A stretch of 45,009 bases of DNA from Scatosoma sp045644545 (GTDB taxonomy: Bacteria; Bacillota; Clostridia; Christensenellales; Borkfalkiaceae): positions 1 through 45,009 of the forward strand of contig JAZRHC010000016.1 in the NCBI GenBank assembly GCA_045644545.1, in the 5' to 3' direction. Position 1 is the first letter of the stretch. Each line of letters begins with the position of its first letter. Below are positions 1-8,768 of this stretch, one piece after another. A program made the position numbers and the translations under genes. The notes under the pieces were generated by a model. The model had not been told where the DNA came from. It saw only the letters and a list, made by a program, of their open reading frames with translations, and did no database searches.

Positions 1-954
1 AACCTTATCATTTCGCTCCATCCGCCCAACGACCGCGGTTGCGCAATAGCGGATAGCGAACTTGGATTGCTTGCCGGCGGCGACAGAATTGAAGGAACGC
101 TTTTTGGTAACGGCGAGCGTACCGGTAATGTGGATATTATCACGCTTGCGCTCAATATGTATTCGCAGGGCGTCGATCCCAAACTCGATTTTTCCAATCT
201 TCCGAGGATCACCGCCGTCTACGAAAAAGTCACGAGAATGCGCGTGAGCGAACGCCAACCGTATAGCGGCTCGCTCGTGTTCGCGGCGTTTTCGGGCTCG
301 CATCAGGACGCGATCGCAAAGGGTATGAAATACCGCGAGGAAAAAGGGCTTTCGACTTGGACCGTACCTTATCTCCCCATCGACCCCGCCGACGTAGGGC
401 GGGAGTACGAGGCGGACGTTATCCGCATCAATTCCCAGTCGGGAAAGGGCGGGATCGGGTATATCCTCGAAACGCAGTTCAAGCTGGTGTTGCCTCCGAA
501 AATGCGAGAGGTATTCGGCTATCACGTGAAGAGCATTTCCGATCACCAGCACAGGGAATTGCCCCCCAAAGAGGTCTACGAAATTTTCCTTCGCGATTTC
601 GTGAATTTAAGCGATAAGCTCGACGTGCTCGAAAACCGTTTCGAGGCGGACGGCGAAAAAGTGAACGGTTTGGTTTGTATCGCCTATAACGGCAGACAGT
701 TTGAAAAAATCGTTTCGGGCAACGGCAGACTCGATTGCGTTTGCAACGCGATCAAAGGCGTTCTCGGCGAGGACTTTACGCTCGAAAGCTACGTAGAGCA
801 CGCGATCGAAGAAAAATCTTCGTCCAAAGCGGCTTCGTACGTGAGTATTTCAAAAAACGGCAAAACGTATTGGGGAACGGGTATCCACAGCGACATTATG
901 ATCTCGTCGGTGAAGGCGCTCGTTTCCGCGGTCAACCGAACGTTGACAGAATAA
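1..954 (+). CDS. leuA: 2-isopropylmalate synthase, C-terminal part (5' end outside window)
   Basis: Condenses acetyl-CoA with 2-oxoisovalerate, the first committed step of leucine synthesis. The frame is open from base 1 and encodes 317 residues, so roughly 230-240 N-terminal residues are missing compared with the actinobacterial/yeast-type (type 2) enzyme of about 550 residues. Type-2 signatures are visible: EGTLFGNGERTGNVDI, FSGSHQDAI, VPYLPIDPADVGR and NSQSGKGG. The C-terminal LeuA dimer/regulatory domain, where leucine feedback acts in this family, ends in WGTGIHSDIMISSVKALVSA. Odd point: the conserved metal-binding His-x-His-Asn-Asp reads H-P-P-N-D at bases 19-33, so the second His is Pro. 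ilvB follows after 12 bases with an AAGGAG site between them. Confidence 0.93.
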   Translation, partial: NLIISLHPPNDRGCAIADSELGLLAGGDRIEGTLFGNGERTGNVDIITLALNMYSQGVDPKLDFSNLPRITAVYEKVTRMRVSERQPYSGSLVFAAFSGSHQDAIAKGMKYREEKGLSTWTVPYLPIDPADVGREYEADVIRINSQSGKGGIGYILETQFKLVLPPKMREVFGYHVKSISDHQHRELPPKEVYEIFLRDFVNLSDKLDVLENRFEADGEKVNGLVCIAYNGRQFEKIVSGNGRLDCVCNAIKGVLGEDFTLESYVEHAIEEKSSSKAASYVSISKNGKTYWGTGIHSDIMISSVKALVSAVNRTLTE

Positions 955-966
955 AAGGAGTAAGAA

Positions 967-2652
967 ATGAAATTAACAGGCGCAGAAATAATCGTAAAAA
1001 CGCTTATAGAGCAGGGGGTTACCGACGTGTTCGGCTATCCCGGCGGGCAGGTAATCAATATCTACGACGCACTTTATAAGTATAAAGAAGAAATCAATCA
1101 TATCCTCACGGCGCACGAACAGGGCGCGTCGCACGCGGCGGACGGGTATTCCCGCGCGACGGGAAAAGTCGGCGTTTGTATCGCGACGAGCGGACCGGGC
1201 GCAACCAACCTCGTCACGGGGATCGCAACGGCAATGCTCGATTCCATTCCTATGGTCGCGATCACGGGCAACGTGCCTAATTCGCTGATCGGAAAGGACA
1301 GCTTTCAAGAAATCGACATTACGGGCGTGACGATGCCGATCACCAAGCATAACTTTTTCGTGAAAAAAATCGAAGACCTTGCCGACACCATTCGCCAAGC
1401 GTTTTCGATCGCAAAATCGGGCAGACCGGGTCCCGTTTTGATCGACGTTCCCAAAGACGTACAAGTGGGCAAGTGTGAATTCGAAGATCAAGGCGTAGTG
1501 GAAAAAATCCCTCTTCCCAAAGTGAGCGAAGCTTTGATCGACGAGGCGGTAGCGTTGATCTCCGAATCGAAAAAGCCGTATATCTATATCGGCGGCGGCG
1601 CGGCAGGCTTGGGAATGGGACGGGAAATCGTTGAGTTTGCCCGCAAGATCGACGCCGTGATCGGGTGTTCGTTTATGGGGCTTTCCGCCGTTCCCGACGA
1701 AAACGAAAGATTTTTAGGTATGCAGGGTATGCACGGGCATTACGCGTCGAGCGTGGCGCAAAACGAAGCGGATTTGATTCTCGCCGTCGGCGTTAGATTT
1801 TCCGATCGCGCCACGGGCAACGTTTCCAAGTTTGCGAAAAATAGCAAAATCGTGCAGCTCGACCCCGATTCCGCGGAGGTGAATAAGAACGTACGCGTGA
1901 ATTTGGGGCTCGTCGGCGACGTAGAGGATTCGTTTAAGCGTATCGCGGAAAAATGCGTAAAGAAAAGCTTGCCCGAATGGATTAAAAGAGTAGAAACGCT
2001 CAAAGAAGAAGAAAGAAAATTCGAAGCGGAGATCGCGGCTTCGCAAACGGCGGCGCTTACGCCGAAAATGATCGTGCAGACGATCAACGAGCTCAAACCC
2101 GCCCGCACGGTGATCGCGACCGACGTCGGTCAGCACCAGATGTGGACGGCGCAATATACCACCTTCGATATGCCTCGGCGTTGGGTTTCGAGCGGCGGAC
2201 TCGGCACGATGGGCTTTGGGCTCGGCGCGGCGATGGGAGCGTACGTAGCGACGGGCGATACGACCGTGCTCGTGACGGGCGACGGAAGCTTCGGAATGAA
2301 CTTGAACGAGCTCGCTACCGCCGTTTCTTATAATATTCCCGTCGTGATCGTGTTAATGAACAACGGCGTTTTGGGTATGGTGCGACAATGGCAAACCCTT
2401 TTCTTCGGAAAACGGTATTCGCAGACGGTGTTATCCCGCCAAACGGATTTCGTCAAGCTCGCGGAAGCGTTCGGCGCGGTGGGAAAACGGGCGACGAATT
2501 TAGGCGAGTTCAAAGAAGCGCTTAAAGAAGCGTTCACGCTTAATCGCCCCGTCGTGATCGACGCGCAAGTGGACAAGGACGAGTTCGTGTTGCCGATGTT
2601 GCCTCCCGGCGGCGCGATCGACGACATTATCGTGAAAGTGGAAAAATCGTAA
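967..2652 (+). CDS. ilvB: Acetolactate synthase, large (catalytic) subunit
   Basis: Thiamine-diphosphate enzyme that makes 2-acetolactate or 2-aceto-2-hydroxybutyrate, the shared first step of valine/leucine and isoleucine synthesis. It has 561 residues, a normal family length. The catalytic Glu (about E51) sits in AHEQGASHAADGY. The central FAD-type domain is present, and the C-terminal ThDP/Mg motif GDGSFGMN...NN starts near residue 439. The ATG lies 6 bases after AAGGAG (955-960). The regulatory subunit IlvN follows directly, so a holoenzyme under valine-type feedback is expected from family knowledge. Confidence 0.97.
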   Translation: MKLTGAEIIVKTLIEQGVTDVFGYPGGQVINIYDALYKYKEEINHILTAHEQGASHAADGYSRATGKVGVCIATSGPGATNLVTGIATAMLDSIPMVAITGNVPNSLIGKDSFQEIDITGVTMPITKHNFFVKKIEDLADTIRQAFSIAKSGRPGPVLIDVPKDVQVGKCEFEDQGVVEKIPLPKVSEALIDEAVALISESKKPYIYIGGGAAGLGMGREIVEFARKIDAVIGCSFMGLSAVPDENERFLGMQGMHGHYASSVAQNEADLILAVGVRFSDRATGNVSKFAKNSKIVQLDPDSAEVNKNVRVNLGLVGDVEDSFKRIAEKCVKKSLPEWIKRVETLKEEERKFEAEIAASQTAALTPKMIVQTINELKPARTVIATDVGQHQMWTAQYTTFDMPRRWVSSGGLGTMGFGLGAAMGAYVATGDTTVLVTGDGSFGMNLNELATAVSYNIPVVIVLMNNGVLGMVRQWQTLFFGKRYSQTVLSRQTDFVKLAEAFGAVGKRATNLGEFKEALKEAFTLNRPVVIDAQVDKDEFVLPMLPPGGAIDDIIVKVEKS

Positions 2653-2665
2653 AGGAGACTGCACT

Positions 2666-3160
2666 ATGAACAGATTCGTTATATCGGTTTACGTAGACAA
2701 CCAAATCGGCGTTTTGACGAGAGTGACCAGCCTATTCACCCGCCGTGGATTTAATATCGATACCTTGACGGTAGGGGAAACGGAGCGGAGCGAATATTCG
2801 CGAATTACCATCACGATGGCGGGGGATTGCTACGCTCGCGATCAGCTGATCAGTCAACTGAAAAAGCAGGTAAACGTGAAAAAGGTGGAAATTCTCGAAG
2901 ACGACGCGACCAAGCGCGAGCTTATGCTTATCAAGGTGCATAACGCTTCGGAAAATAGAAGCGATATTATGACGGCGGTGGACGTGTTCCGCGCGAGCGT
3001 GATCGACTATTCGCCCACGGCGATGTGTATCGAAGTGACGGGGAATCCTTCCAAGATCGACGCGTTCGTAAAGCTGATGCAGCCGTTCGGGATTCTCGAA
3101 ATGTGCCGCACGGGTATCGTTGCGCTGGACAGAGGCGAAAAAACCTTATTTTCAAAATAA
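2666..3160 (+). CDS. ilvN: Acetolactate synthase, small (regulatory) subunit
   Basis: Regulatory partner of IlvB. It has 164 residues, typical of the IlvH/IlvN family. The N-terminal ACT domain covers about residues 3-76 (ISVYVDNQIGVLTRVTSLF...GFNIDTL). The C-terminal ALS-SS domain covers about 80-160 and ends with a G-I-L-E-M-C-R-T-G-I segment. In the family, valine binds at the ACT dimer interface. It starts 13 bases after ilvB behind an AAAGGAG site. The 44-base gap to ilvC is almost pure A/T with no hairpin. Confidence 0.95.
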   Translation: MNRFVISVYVDNQIGVLTRVTSLFTRRGFNIDTLTVGETERSEYSRITITMAGDCYARDQLISQLKKQVNVKKVEILEDDATKRELMLIKVHNASENRSDIMTAVDVFRASVIDYSPTAMCIEVTGNPSKIDAFVKLMQPFGILEMCRTGIVALDRGEKTLFSK

Positions 3161-3204
3161 ATAAAAAATAATAAAATAAAAATAAAAAAACGGAGAAAAA
3201 GAAA

Positions 3205-4224
3205 ATGGCAAACAGAATTTTTTATCAGCAGGATTGTGATTTGAACAAGTTAAACGGCAAAACCGTTGCGATTATCGGCTACGGCTCGCAAGGCCACGCG
3301 CACGCTTTGAACCTTAAAGATTCGGGCGTAAAAGTAATCGTCGGGCTTTATAAAGGCAGTAAGAGCTGGGAAAAGGCGGAAAAGCAGGGCTTGACCGTTA
3401 TGACCGCGGCGGACGCGGCGAAAGCGGCGGATCTGATTATGATCTTGATCAACGACGAAAAGCAAGCGAAGCTTTATAAAGAAAGTATCGAACCCAACTT
3501 GACGGAAGGCAAAACGCTCGCGTTTGCGCACGGCTTCAATATCCACTTCGGTTGCATCAAGCCCCCGAAGAACGTCAACGTTATTATGGTTGCGCCCAAA
3601 GGCCCCGGACACACCGTTCGCAGCGAATATCAAGTCGGCAAAGGCGTGCCTTGCTTGATCGCGGTGGAACAGGACGCTACGGGCGACGCGCTTGAAATCG
3701 GTCTTGCGTACGCGCTCGGTATCGGCGGCGCGAGAGCGGGCGTTTTGGAAACCAATTTCAGAACGGAAACGGAAACTGACTTGTTCGGCGAACAGGCGGT
3801 GCTTTGCGGCGGCGTATGCGCGTTGATGCAGGCGGGCTTCGAAACGCTCGTGGAAGCGGGCTACGATCCCAGAAACGCGTACTTTGAATGTATCCACGAA
3901 ATGAAGCTGATCGTCGATTTGATCTATCAGAGCGGCTTCGAAGGAATGAGATATTCCATTTCCAACACCGCGGAATACGGCGACTACGTAACGGGTCCGA
4001 AGATCATCACCGAAGAAACCAAGAAGGCGATGAAAAAAGTTTTAAAAGACATTCAGGACGGTACGTTCGCGAAAGAATTCCTGCTCGATATGTCCGACGC
4101 AGGCTCGCAGGTACACTTCAACGCGATGCGCAAGATTGCTTCGGAGCACCCTTCCGAAGTAGTGGGAAAAGATATCCGCAAGCTGTATAGCTGGGCGGAC
4201 GAGGAGAAGTTTATCAACAATTAA
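3205..4224 (+). CDS. ilvC: Ketol-acid reductoisomerase, class I
   Basis: Mg-dependent isomerisation and NAD(P)H reduction of acetolactate to dihydroxyisovalerate, and of the isoleucine counterpart. Its 339 residues match the short class I enzyme. The Rossmann motif GYGSQGHAHA is at residues 25-34, the catalytic His near residue 109 (AHGFNIHFG), and the metal/substrate segments are E-T-D-L-F-G-E-Q, H-E-M-K-L-I-V-D-L and ISNTAEYGDYV. The cofactor loop (LYKGSKSW) keeps Lys and Ser residues, which would suit NADPH, but preference cannot be settled from sequence alone. ATG chosen with CGGAGAAA upstream. Confidence 0.97.
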   Translation: MANRIFYQQDCDLNKLNGKTVAIIGYGSQGHAHALNLKDSGVKVIVGLYKGSKSWEKAEKQGLTVMTAADAAKAADLIMILINDEKQAKLYKESIEPNLTEGKTLAFAHGFNIHFGCIKPPKNVNVIMVAPKGPGHTVRSEYQVGKGVPCLIAVEQDATGDALEIGLAYALGIGGARAGVLETNFRTETETDLFGEQAVLCGGVCALMQAGFETLVEAGYDPRNAYFECIHEMKLIVDLIYQSGFEGMRYSISNTAEYGDYVTGPKIITEETKKAMKKVLKDIQDGTFAKEFLLDMSDAGSQVHFNAMRKIASEHPSEVVGKDIRKLYSWADEEKFINN

Positions 4225-4257
4225 CTAGTGAAAAACTTCCCTCTCTAAGGAGTATTT

Positions 4258-5916
4258 ATGATCAAAGAAAAAGTAGTAAACGGATTCCATAACGCGCCCC
4301 ACAGATCGCTCTATCACGCACTGGGGCTTACCGAAGAGGAAATGCAACGCCCTTTGATCGGCGTGGTTTCTTCGCATAACGAGATCGTGCCCGGGCACGT
4401 CAACCTCGACAAGATCGCCGAGGCGGTCAAGCTCGGCGTTGCGATGGCGGGCGGTACGCCGATTATGTTTCCTGCGATCACCGTTTGCGACGGGATCGCG
4501 ATGGGGCACGTCGGAATGAAATATTCCCTCGTCACCCGCGATCTGATCGCGGATTCGACCGAAGCGATGGTGATGGCGCACGGCTTCGACGGGCTCGTAA
4601 TGATCCCCAACTGCGATAAAAACGTGCCGGGGCTTTTGATGGCGGCGGCGCGGCTGAATATTCCCACCGTATTCGTTTCGGGCGGGCCTATGCTCGCAGG
4701 CAGAGTGGGCGGCAAAAAACGTTCGCTTTCGAGTATGTTCGAGGCGGTCGGCGCGTATAAAGCGGGTAAGATCACCGAAGAACAGCTCACCGAATTTGAA
4801 AGAAAAGTATGCCCCACCTGCGGTTCTTGTTCGGGTATGTATACGGCGAATTCTATGAACTGTTTGACCGAAGTGCTCGGTATGGGGCTTCGTGGCAACG
4901 GCACGATTCCCGCGGCGTATTCCGCGCGTATCGAGCTTGCCAAGCACGCGGGTATGCAAATAATGGAGCTCGTGAAAAAGAATATCCGTCCCCGCGATAT
5001 TATGACGGCTTCGGCGATCAGAAACGCGATCACAGCGGATATGGCGCTCGGCTGTTCGACGAACAGTATGCTGCACCTTCCCGCGATTGCCAACGAGTGC
5101 GGCGTGCCGTTCAGCTTGGAAGAAGTGAATAAGATCAGCGAAAAAACGCCTAACCTTTGCCACCTTGCGCCCGCAGGTCCGACCTATATGGAGGACTTGA
5201 ACGAAGCGGGCGGCGTGTACGCGGTGCTCAAAGAACTCGAAGGGCTTGGGCTGATCGACGCGTCCGTTATGACCTGCACGGGCAAGACGATGGCGGAGAA
5301 TATAAAGGACGTTTTAAACCTCGACGACGAGGTGATTAGAAAACCCTCGAACGCGTTCTCGCAAACGGGCGGGATCGCCGTTTTGAAGGGCAACCTCGCG
5401 CCCGACGGGTGCGTGGTGAAGCGTTCCGCCGTAGCCCCCGAAATGCTCGTGCACGAAGGCCCTGCCAAGGTCTACGAGAGCGAAGAGGAAGCGATTGCGG
5501 CGATTTACGCGGGCAAGATTCAAAAGGGCGACGTGGTGGTCATTCGCTACGAAGGCCCTGCGGGCGGTCCCGGGATGCGCGAAATGCTCTCGCCTACTTC
5601 CGCGATCGCGGGTATGGGCTTGGATAAAGACGTGGCGCTTATCACCGACGGCAGATTCTCGGGCGCAACGCGCGGCGCGGCGATCGGGCACGTATCACCC
5701 GAAGCCGTTTCGGGCGGTACGATCGCGTACGTAAAAGACGGGGATATCATTTCTATCGATATCCCGAACTATAAAATCGCACTCAAAGTTTCCGACGAAG
5801 AGCTTCAAAAGCGCAGAGCGGAAACGCCGATAAAAAAGAAAGAAGTTTCGGGATATTTGAAGCGTTACGCGACGCAGGTCAGCTCGGCGGATAAAGGCGC
5901 GATTATCAATCAATAA
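4258..5916 (+). CDS. ilvD: Dihydroxy-acid dehydratase
   Basis: Iron-sulfur dehydratase forming 2-oxoisovalerate and 2-oxo-3-methylvalerate. It has 552 residues, the usual family length. Cluster-associated cysteines lie in NCDKNVPG (C119) and CPTCGSCSGMYTANSMNC (C185, C188, C191), with a further Cys at 77 in TVCDGIAMGH. The first loop reads EIVPGHVNL rather than a P-C-N form, which suggests the oxygen-sensitive [4Fe-4S] type (inference). The C-terminal DGRFSGATRG signature is intact. AAGGAG ends 8 bases before the ATG. leuC follows after 14 bases. Confidence 0.97.
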   Translation: MIKEKVVNGFHNAPHRSLYHALGLTEEEMQRPLIGVVSSHNEIVPGHVNLDKIAEAVKLGVAMAGGTPIMFPAITVCDGIAMGHVGMKYSLVTRDLIADSTEAMVMAHGFDGLVMIPNCDKNVPGLLMAAARLNIPTVFVSGGPMLAGRVGGKKRSLSSMFEAVGAYKAGKITEEQLTEFERKVCPTCGSCSGMYTANSMNCLTEVLGMGLRGNGTIPAAYSARIELAKHAGMQIMELVKKNIRPRDIMTASAIRNAITADMALGCSTNSMLHLPAIANECGVPFSLEEVNKISEKTPNLCHLAPAGPTYMEDLNEAGGVYAVLKELEGLGLIDASVMTCTGKTMAENIKDVLNLDDEVIRKPSNAFSQTGGIAVLKGNLAPDGCVVKRSAVAPEMLVHEGPAKVYESEEEAIAAIYAGKIQKGDVVVIRYEGPAGGPGMREMLSPTSAIAGMGLDKDVALITDGRFSGATRGAAIGHVSPEAVSGGTIAYVKDGDIISIDIPNYKIALKVSDEELQKRRAETPIKKKEVSGYLKRYATQVSSADKGAIINQ

Positions 5917-5930
5917 AGAAGGAATAAAAA

Positions 5931-7193
5931 ATGTCAATGACGATGACGCAAAAGATCCTCGCGGCGCACGCGGGGCTCGAAAAAGTAGAAGCGGGACAGC
6001 TGATCTTGGTAGACGTTGACCGCGTTCTCGGAAACGATATCACCTCTCCCGTGGCGATTAAGGAGTTTAACCGTATCGGGGCGAAAGAGGTCTACGATAA
6101 AGAAAAGGTGACGATGGTGATGGATCACTTCGCGCCGAATAAAGACATTAAAGCCGCCGCACAATGCAAAATGTGCCGCGACTTTTGCACGGAGCACGAG
6201 GTCGTGAATTTCTACGACGTGGGCAAAATGGGTATCGAACACGCTTTGCTTCCCGAAAAAGGACTCGTGATCTGCGGCGACGTGGTGATCGGCGCGGACT
6301 CGCATACCTGCACCTACGGCGCGCTCGGCGCGTTTTCGACGGGGGTAGGCTCGACGGATATGGCTTGCGGTATGGCGACGGGCAAGGCTTGGTTCAAAGT
6401 GCCCTCGGCGATCAAATTCGTATTAAAAGGCAAGCTTTCCAAATACGTGTCGGGCAAGGACGTGATTTTGCACATTATCGGCAAGATCGGCGTGGACGGC
6501 GCGTTGTATAAGTCGATGGAATTCACGGGCGCGGGCGTTTCTTCGCTTACCGTCTACGATAGGCTCACGATTGCGAATATGGCGATTGAAGCGGGCGCGA
6601 AGAACGGGATATTCGAAGTGGACGAACAAACGCTTGCCTACGTGAAGGAGCGTTCGGCGCGTGAGCCGAAAGTGTATAAAGCGGACGACGACGCGGCGTA
6701 CGACGAGGTGTACGAGATCGATTTGAGCGAGATCCGCCCGACGGTGGCGTTCCCGCACCTGCCCGAAAACACGAAAACCTTCGACGAGATCGGCGAGATC
6801 AAGATCGATCAGGTCGTGATCGGGTCTTGCACCAACGGACAGTATAAAGACCTTGCGGAAGCGGCGGAAATTTTAAAGGGCAGAACGGTCGCAAAGAACG
6901 TGCGCGCCATTATCATTCCCGCCACGCAAGATATTTATCTTAAAGCGATGGAAACGGGCTTGATCAAAACCTTTATCCAAGCGGGCTGTATCGTTTCCAC
7001 CCCCACCTGCGGACCTTGCTTGGGCGGCTATATGGGCGTGCTGGCGGCGGGCGAAAGAGCGGTGGCGACGACCAATCGCAACTTCGTCGGCAGAATGGGG
7101 CACGTGGATTCGGAAGTATATCTTGCTTCCCCCGCGGTGGCGGCGGCAAGCGCGGTTTTGGGCAAAATCGCTCAGCCCTCGGAGCTCGAATAA
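5931..7193 (+). CDS. leuC: 3-isopropylmalate dehydratase, large subunit
   Basis: Aconitase-superfamily large subunit; with LeuD it isomerises 2- to 3-isopropylmalate. It has 420 residues, the short two-subunit form without a swivel domain. [4Fe-4S] ligands are visible at C300 (GSCTNG) and C360/C363 (TCGPCLGG). GADSHTCTYGALGAFSTGVGS and NRNFVGRMGH are family signatures. The start lies after GAAGGAAT. A second Met two codons downstream (MSMTM) is a possible alternative start. The gene precedes leuD by 11 bases. Confidence 0.95.
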   Translation: MSMTMTQKILAAHAGLEKVEAGQLILVDVDRVLGNDITSPVAIKEFNRIGAKEVYDKEKVTMVMDHFAPNKDIKAAAQCKMCRDFCTEHEVVNFYDVGKMGIEHALLPEKGLVICGDVVIGADSHTCTYGALGAFSTGVGSTDMACGMATGKAWFKVPSAIKFVLKGKLSKYVSGKDVILHIIGKIGVDGALYKSMEFTGAGVSSLTVYDRLTIANMAIEAGAKNGIFEVDEQTLAYVKERSAREPKVYKADDDAAYDEVYEIDLSEIRPTVAFPHLPENTKTFDEIGEIKIDQVVIGSCTNGQYKDLAEAAEILKGRTVAKNVRAIIIPATQDIYLKAMETGLIKTFIQAGCIVSTPTCGPCLGGYMGVLAAGERAVATTNRNFVGRMGHVDSEVYLASPAVAAASAVLGKIAQPSELE

Positions 7194-7204
7194 GGAGAAA
7201 CGCT

Positions 7205-7699
7205 ATGAATTTTCAAGGTAAAGCAATCAAATACGGCGACAACGTCGATACCGACGTGATCATTCCCGCCAGATACCTCAACACGAGCGATAAAAAAGAA
7301 CTCGCTTCTCATTGTATGGAAGATATCGACAAGGACTTTGCGGGCAAAGTGCAGGCGGGAGATATTATGGTCGCGGGGTATAATTTCGGGTGCGGATCTT
7401 CGCGCGAGCACGCGCCGATCGCGATTAAAGAAAGCGGAATTTCGCTCGTGATCGCAAGGAGCTTTGCGCGCATTTTCTACCGCAATTCCATCAATATCGG
7501 TCTTGCCATCGTCGAGTGCGAGGAAGCCGTGGACGGGATCGCGGAGGGCGATAAAATCGAAGCCGATCTTAAAAACGGCGTGATCTATAACCGCACGACG
7601 GGCAAAAGCTTTTCCGTTAAGCCCTTCCCTGCGTTTATTCAAAAAATTATCGAAAACGGCGGCTTGGTGGAATCCATCAAGAAAGGGGATATCAAGTAA
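7205..7699 (+). CDS. leuD: 3-isopropylmalate dehydratase, small subunit
   Basis: Swivel-domain partner of LeuC, 164 residues. It carries the N-terminal GDNVDTDVIIPARYL motif and GCGSSREHAPIAIK (about residues 62-75), the substrate-contacting loop of the family. The frame is open upstream into leuC, but the chosen ATG has AAGGAG at 7193-7198 and starts the conserved domain exactly. The stop abuts the leuB ATG with no spacer, implying translational coupling. Confidence 0.95.
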   Translation: MNFQGKAIKYGDNVDTDVIIPARYLNTSDKKELASHCMEDIDKDFAGKVQAGDIMVAGYNFGCGSSREHAPIAIKESGISLVIARSFARIFYRNSINIGLAIVECEEAVDGIAEGDKIEADLKNGVIYNRTTGKSFSVKPFPAFIQKIIENGGLVESIKKGDIK

Positions 7700-8767
7700 A
7701 TGGAATATAAAATCGGATTATTGCGCGGGGACGGAATCGGCCCTGAAATCGTAGACAGCGCGGTGCGCGTTCTGCAAAAAATCGGAGAAAAATTCTCTCA
7801 TAAATTTATTTTTACCCCCTATCTTATCGGCGGGGCGGCGATCGACGAGTTCGGCGAACCGCTTCCAAAAGAAACGGTAGAGGGGTGTTTGGCTTCCGAC
7901 AGCGTTCTTTTAGGCGCGGTCGGCGGTCCGAAATGGGATACTCTTCCCGGGCATTTACGCCCCGAAAAAGCGCTGTTGGGGATTCGCGAGGCGATGGGAT
8001 TGTTCACCAACCTCCGCCCCGCAAAGCTCTATCCCGCGCTCAAAGCGGAATGCCCGTTGCGGGAAGACCTCGTCGAAAAGGGCTTTGATATTATGATCGT
8101 CCGCGAGCTTACGGGCGGAATCTATTTCGGCGAACGCGGCTATCGCGAGGGCAAATACGGCGAAGAGGCGTACGATACGGAGCGTTATAGCCGTATGGAA
8201 ATCGAACGGATCGCGCGCGTGGCGTTTGAAACGGCGAAAAAGCGGAATAAAAAGCTCGTGAGTATCGACAAGGCGAACGTGCTCGAAACCTCGCGGCTTT
8301 GGCGCAAGATCGTGCACGAGCTCGCGGCGGAATACCCCGAAGTGGCGGCAACGGATATGCTTGTGGACAACGCGGCGATGCAGCTCGTGAGAAATCCCGC
8401 GCAGTTCGACGTGATCGTCACGAGCAATATGTTCGGGGATATTCTTTCCGACGAGGCTTCGCAGATCACGGGTTCGATCGGTATGCTTCCTTCCGCTTCT
8501 TTGGGCGAGGGAACGCGCGGCTTATACGAGCCCATTCACGGCTCTGCGCCCGATATCGCGGGGCAGGGCAAGGCAAACCCGATCGCAACGATCTTGTCGG
8601 CGGCGATGATGCTTTTATACGCCTTCGATTTATCCGCGGAAAGCGAGGCGATCGTTTCGGCGGTGGATCAGGTGTTGAACGAAGGCTACCGCACGGCGGA
8701 TATCGCGCGCGGCGGCGAGTGGCTTTCCACGAAGGAAATGACGGATAAGATCATCGAGCGTATTTGA
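7700..8767 (+). CDS. leuB: 3-isopropylmalate dehydrogenase
   Basis: NAD-dependent oxidative decarboxylation of 3-isopropylmalate, the third leucine step. It has 355 residues, normal for LeuB. The GDGIGPEIV motif is near residue 10, the substrate segment RELTGGIYFGERG is central, and MFGDILSDEASQITGSIGMLPSASLG is the metal/substrate region. It starts immediately after the leuD stop, with GAAAGGGG inside the end of leuD as ribosome-binding site. The next gene (DUF815) begins one base after the stop. Confidence 0.97.
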   Translation: MEYKIGLLRGDGIGPEIVDSAVRVLQKIGEKFSHKFIFTPYLIGGAAIDEFGEPLPKETVEGCLASDSVLLGAVGGPKWDTLPGHLRPEKALLGIREAMGLFTNLRPAKLYPALKAECPLREDLVEKGFDIMIVRELTGGIYFGERGYREGKYGEEAYDTERYSRMEIERIARVAFETAKKRNKKLVSIDKANVLETSRLWRKIVHELAAEYPEVAATDMLVDNAAMQLVRNPAQFDVIVTSNMFGDILSDEASQITGSIGMLPSASLGEGTRGLYEPIHGSAPDIAGQGKANPIATILSAAMMLLYAFDLSAESEAIVSAVDQVLNEGYRTADIARGGEWLSTKEMTDKIIERI

Positions 8768-8768
8768 A

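Noticed and set aside
4225..5163. Long - strand open frame opposite ilvD (312 codons)
   Set aside because: It is a mirror of the ilvD codon pattern; the product is Arg/His-rich without a recognisable domain and ilvD is unambiguous on the + strand.
7016..7204. In-frame upstream extension of leuD
   Set aside because: It overlaps the conserved end of leuC; the ATG at 7205 has AAGGAG and begins the conserved domain.
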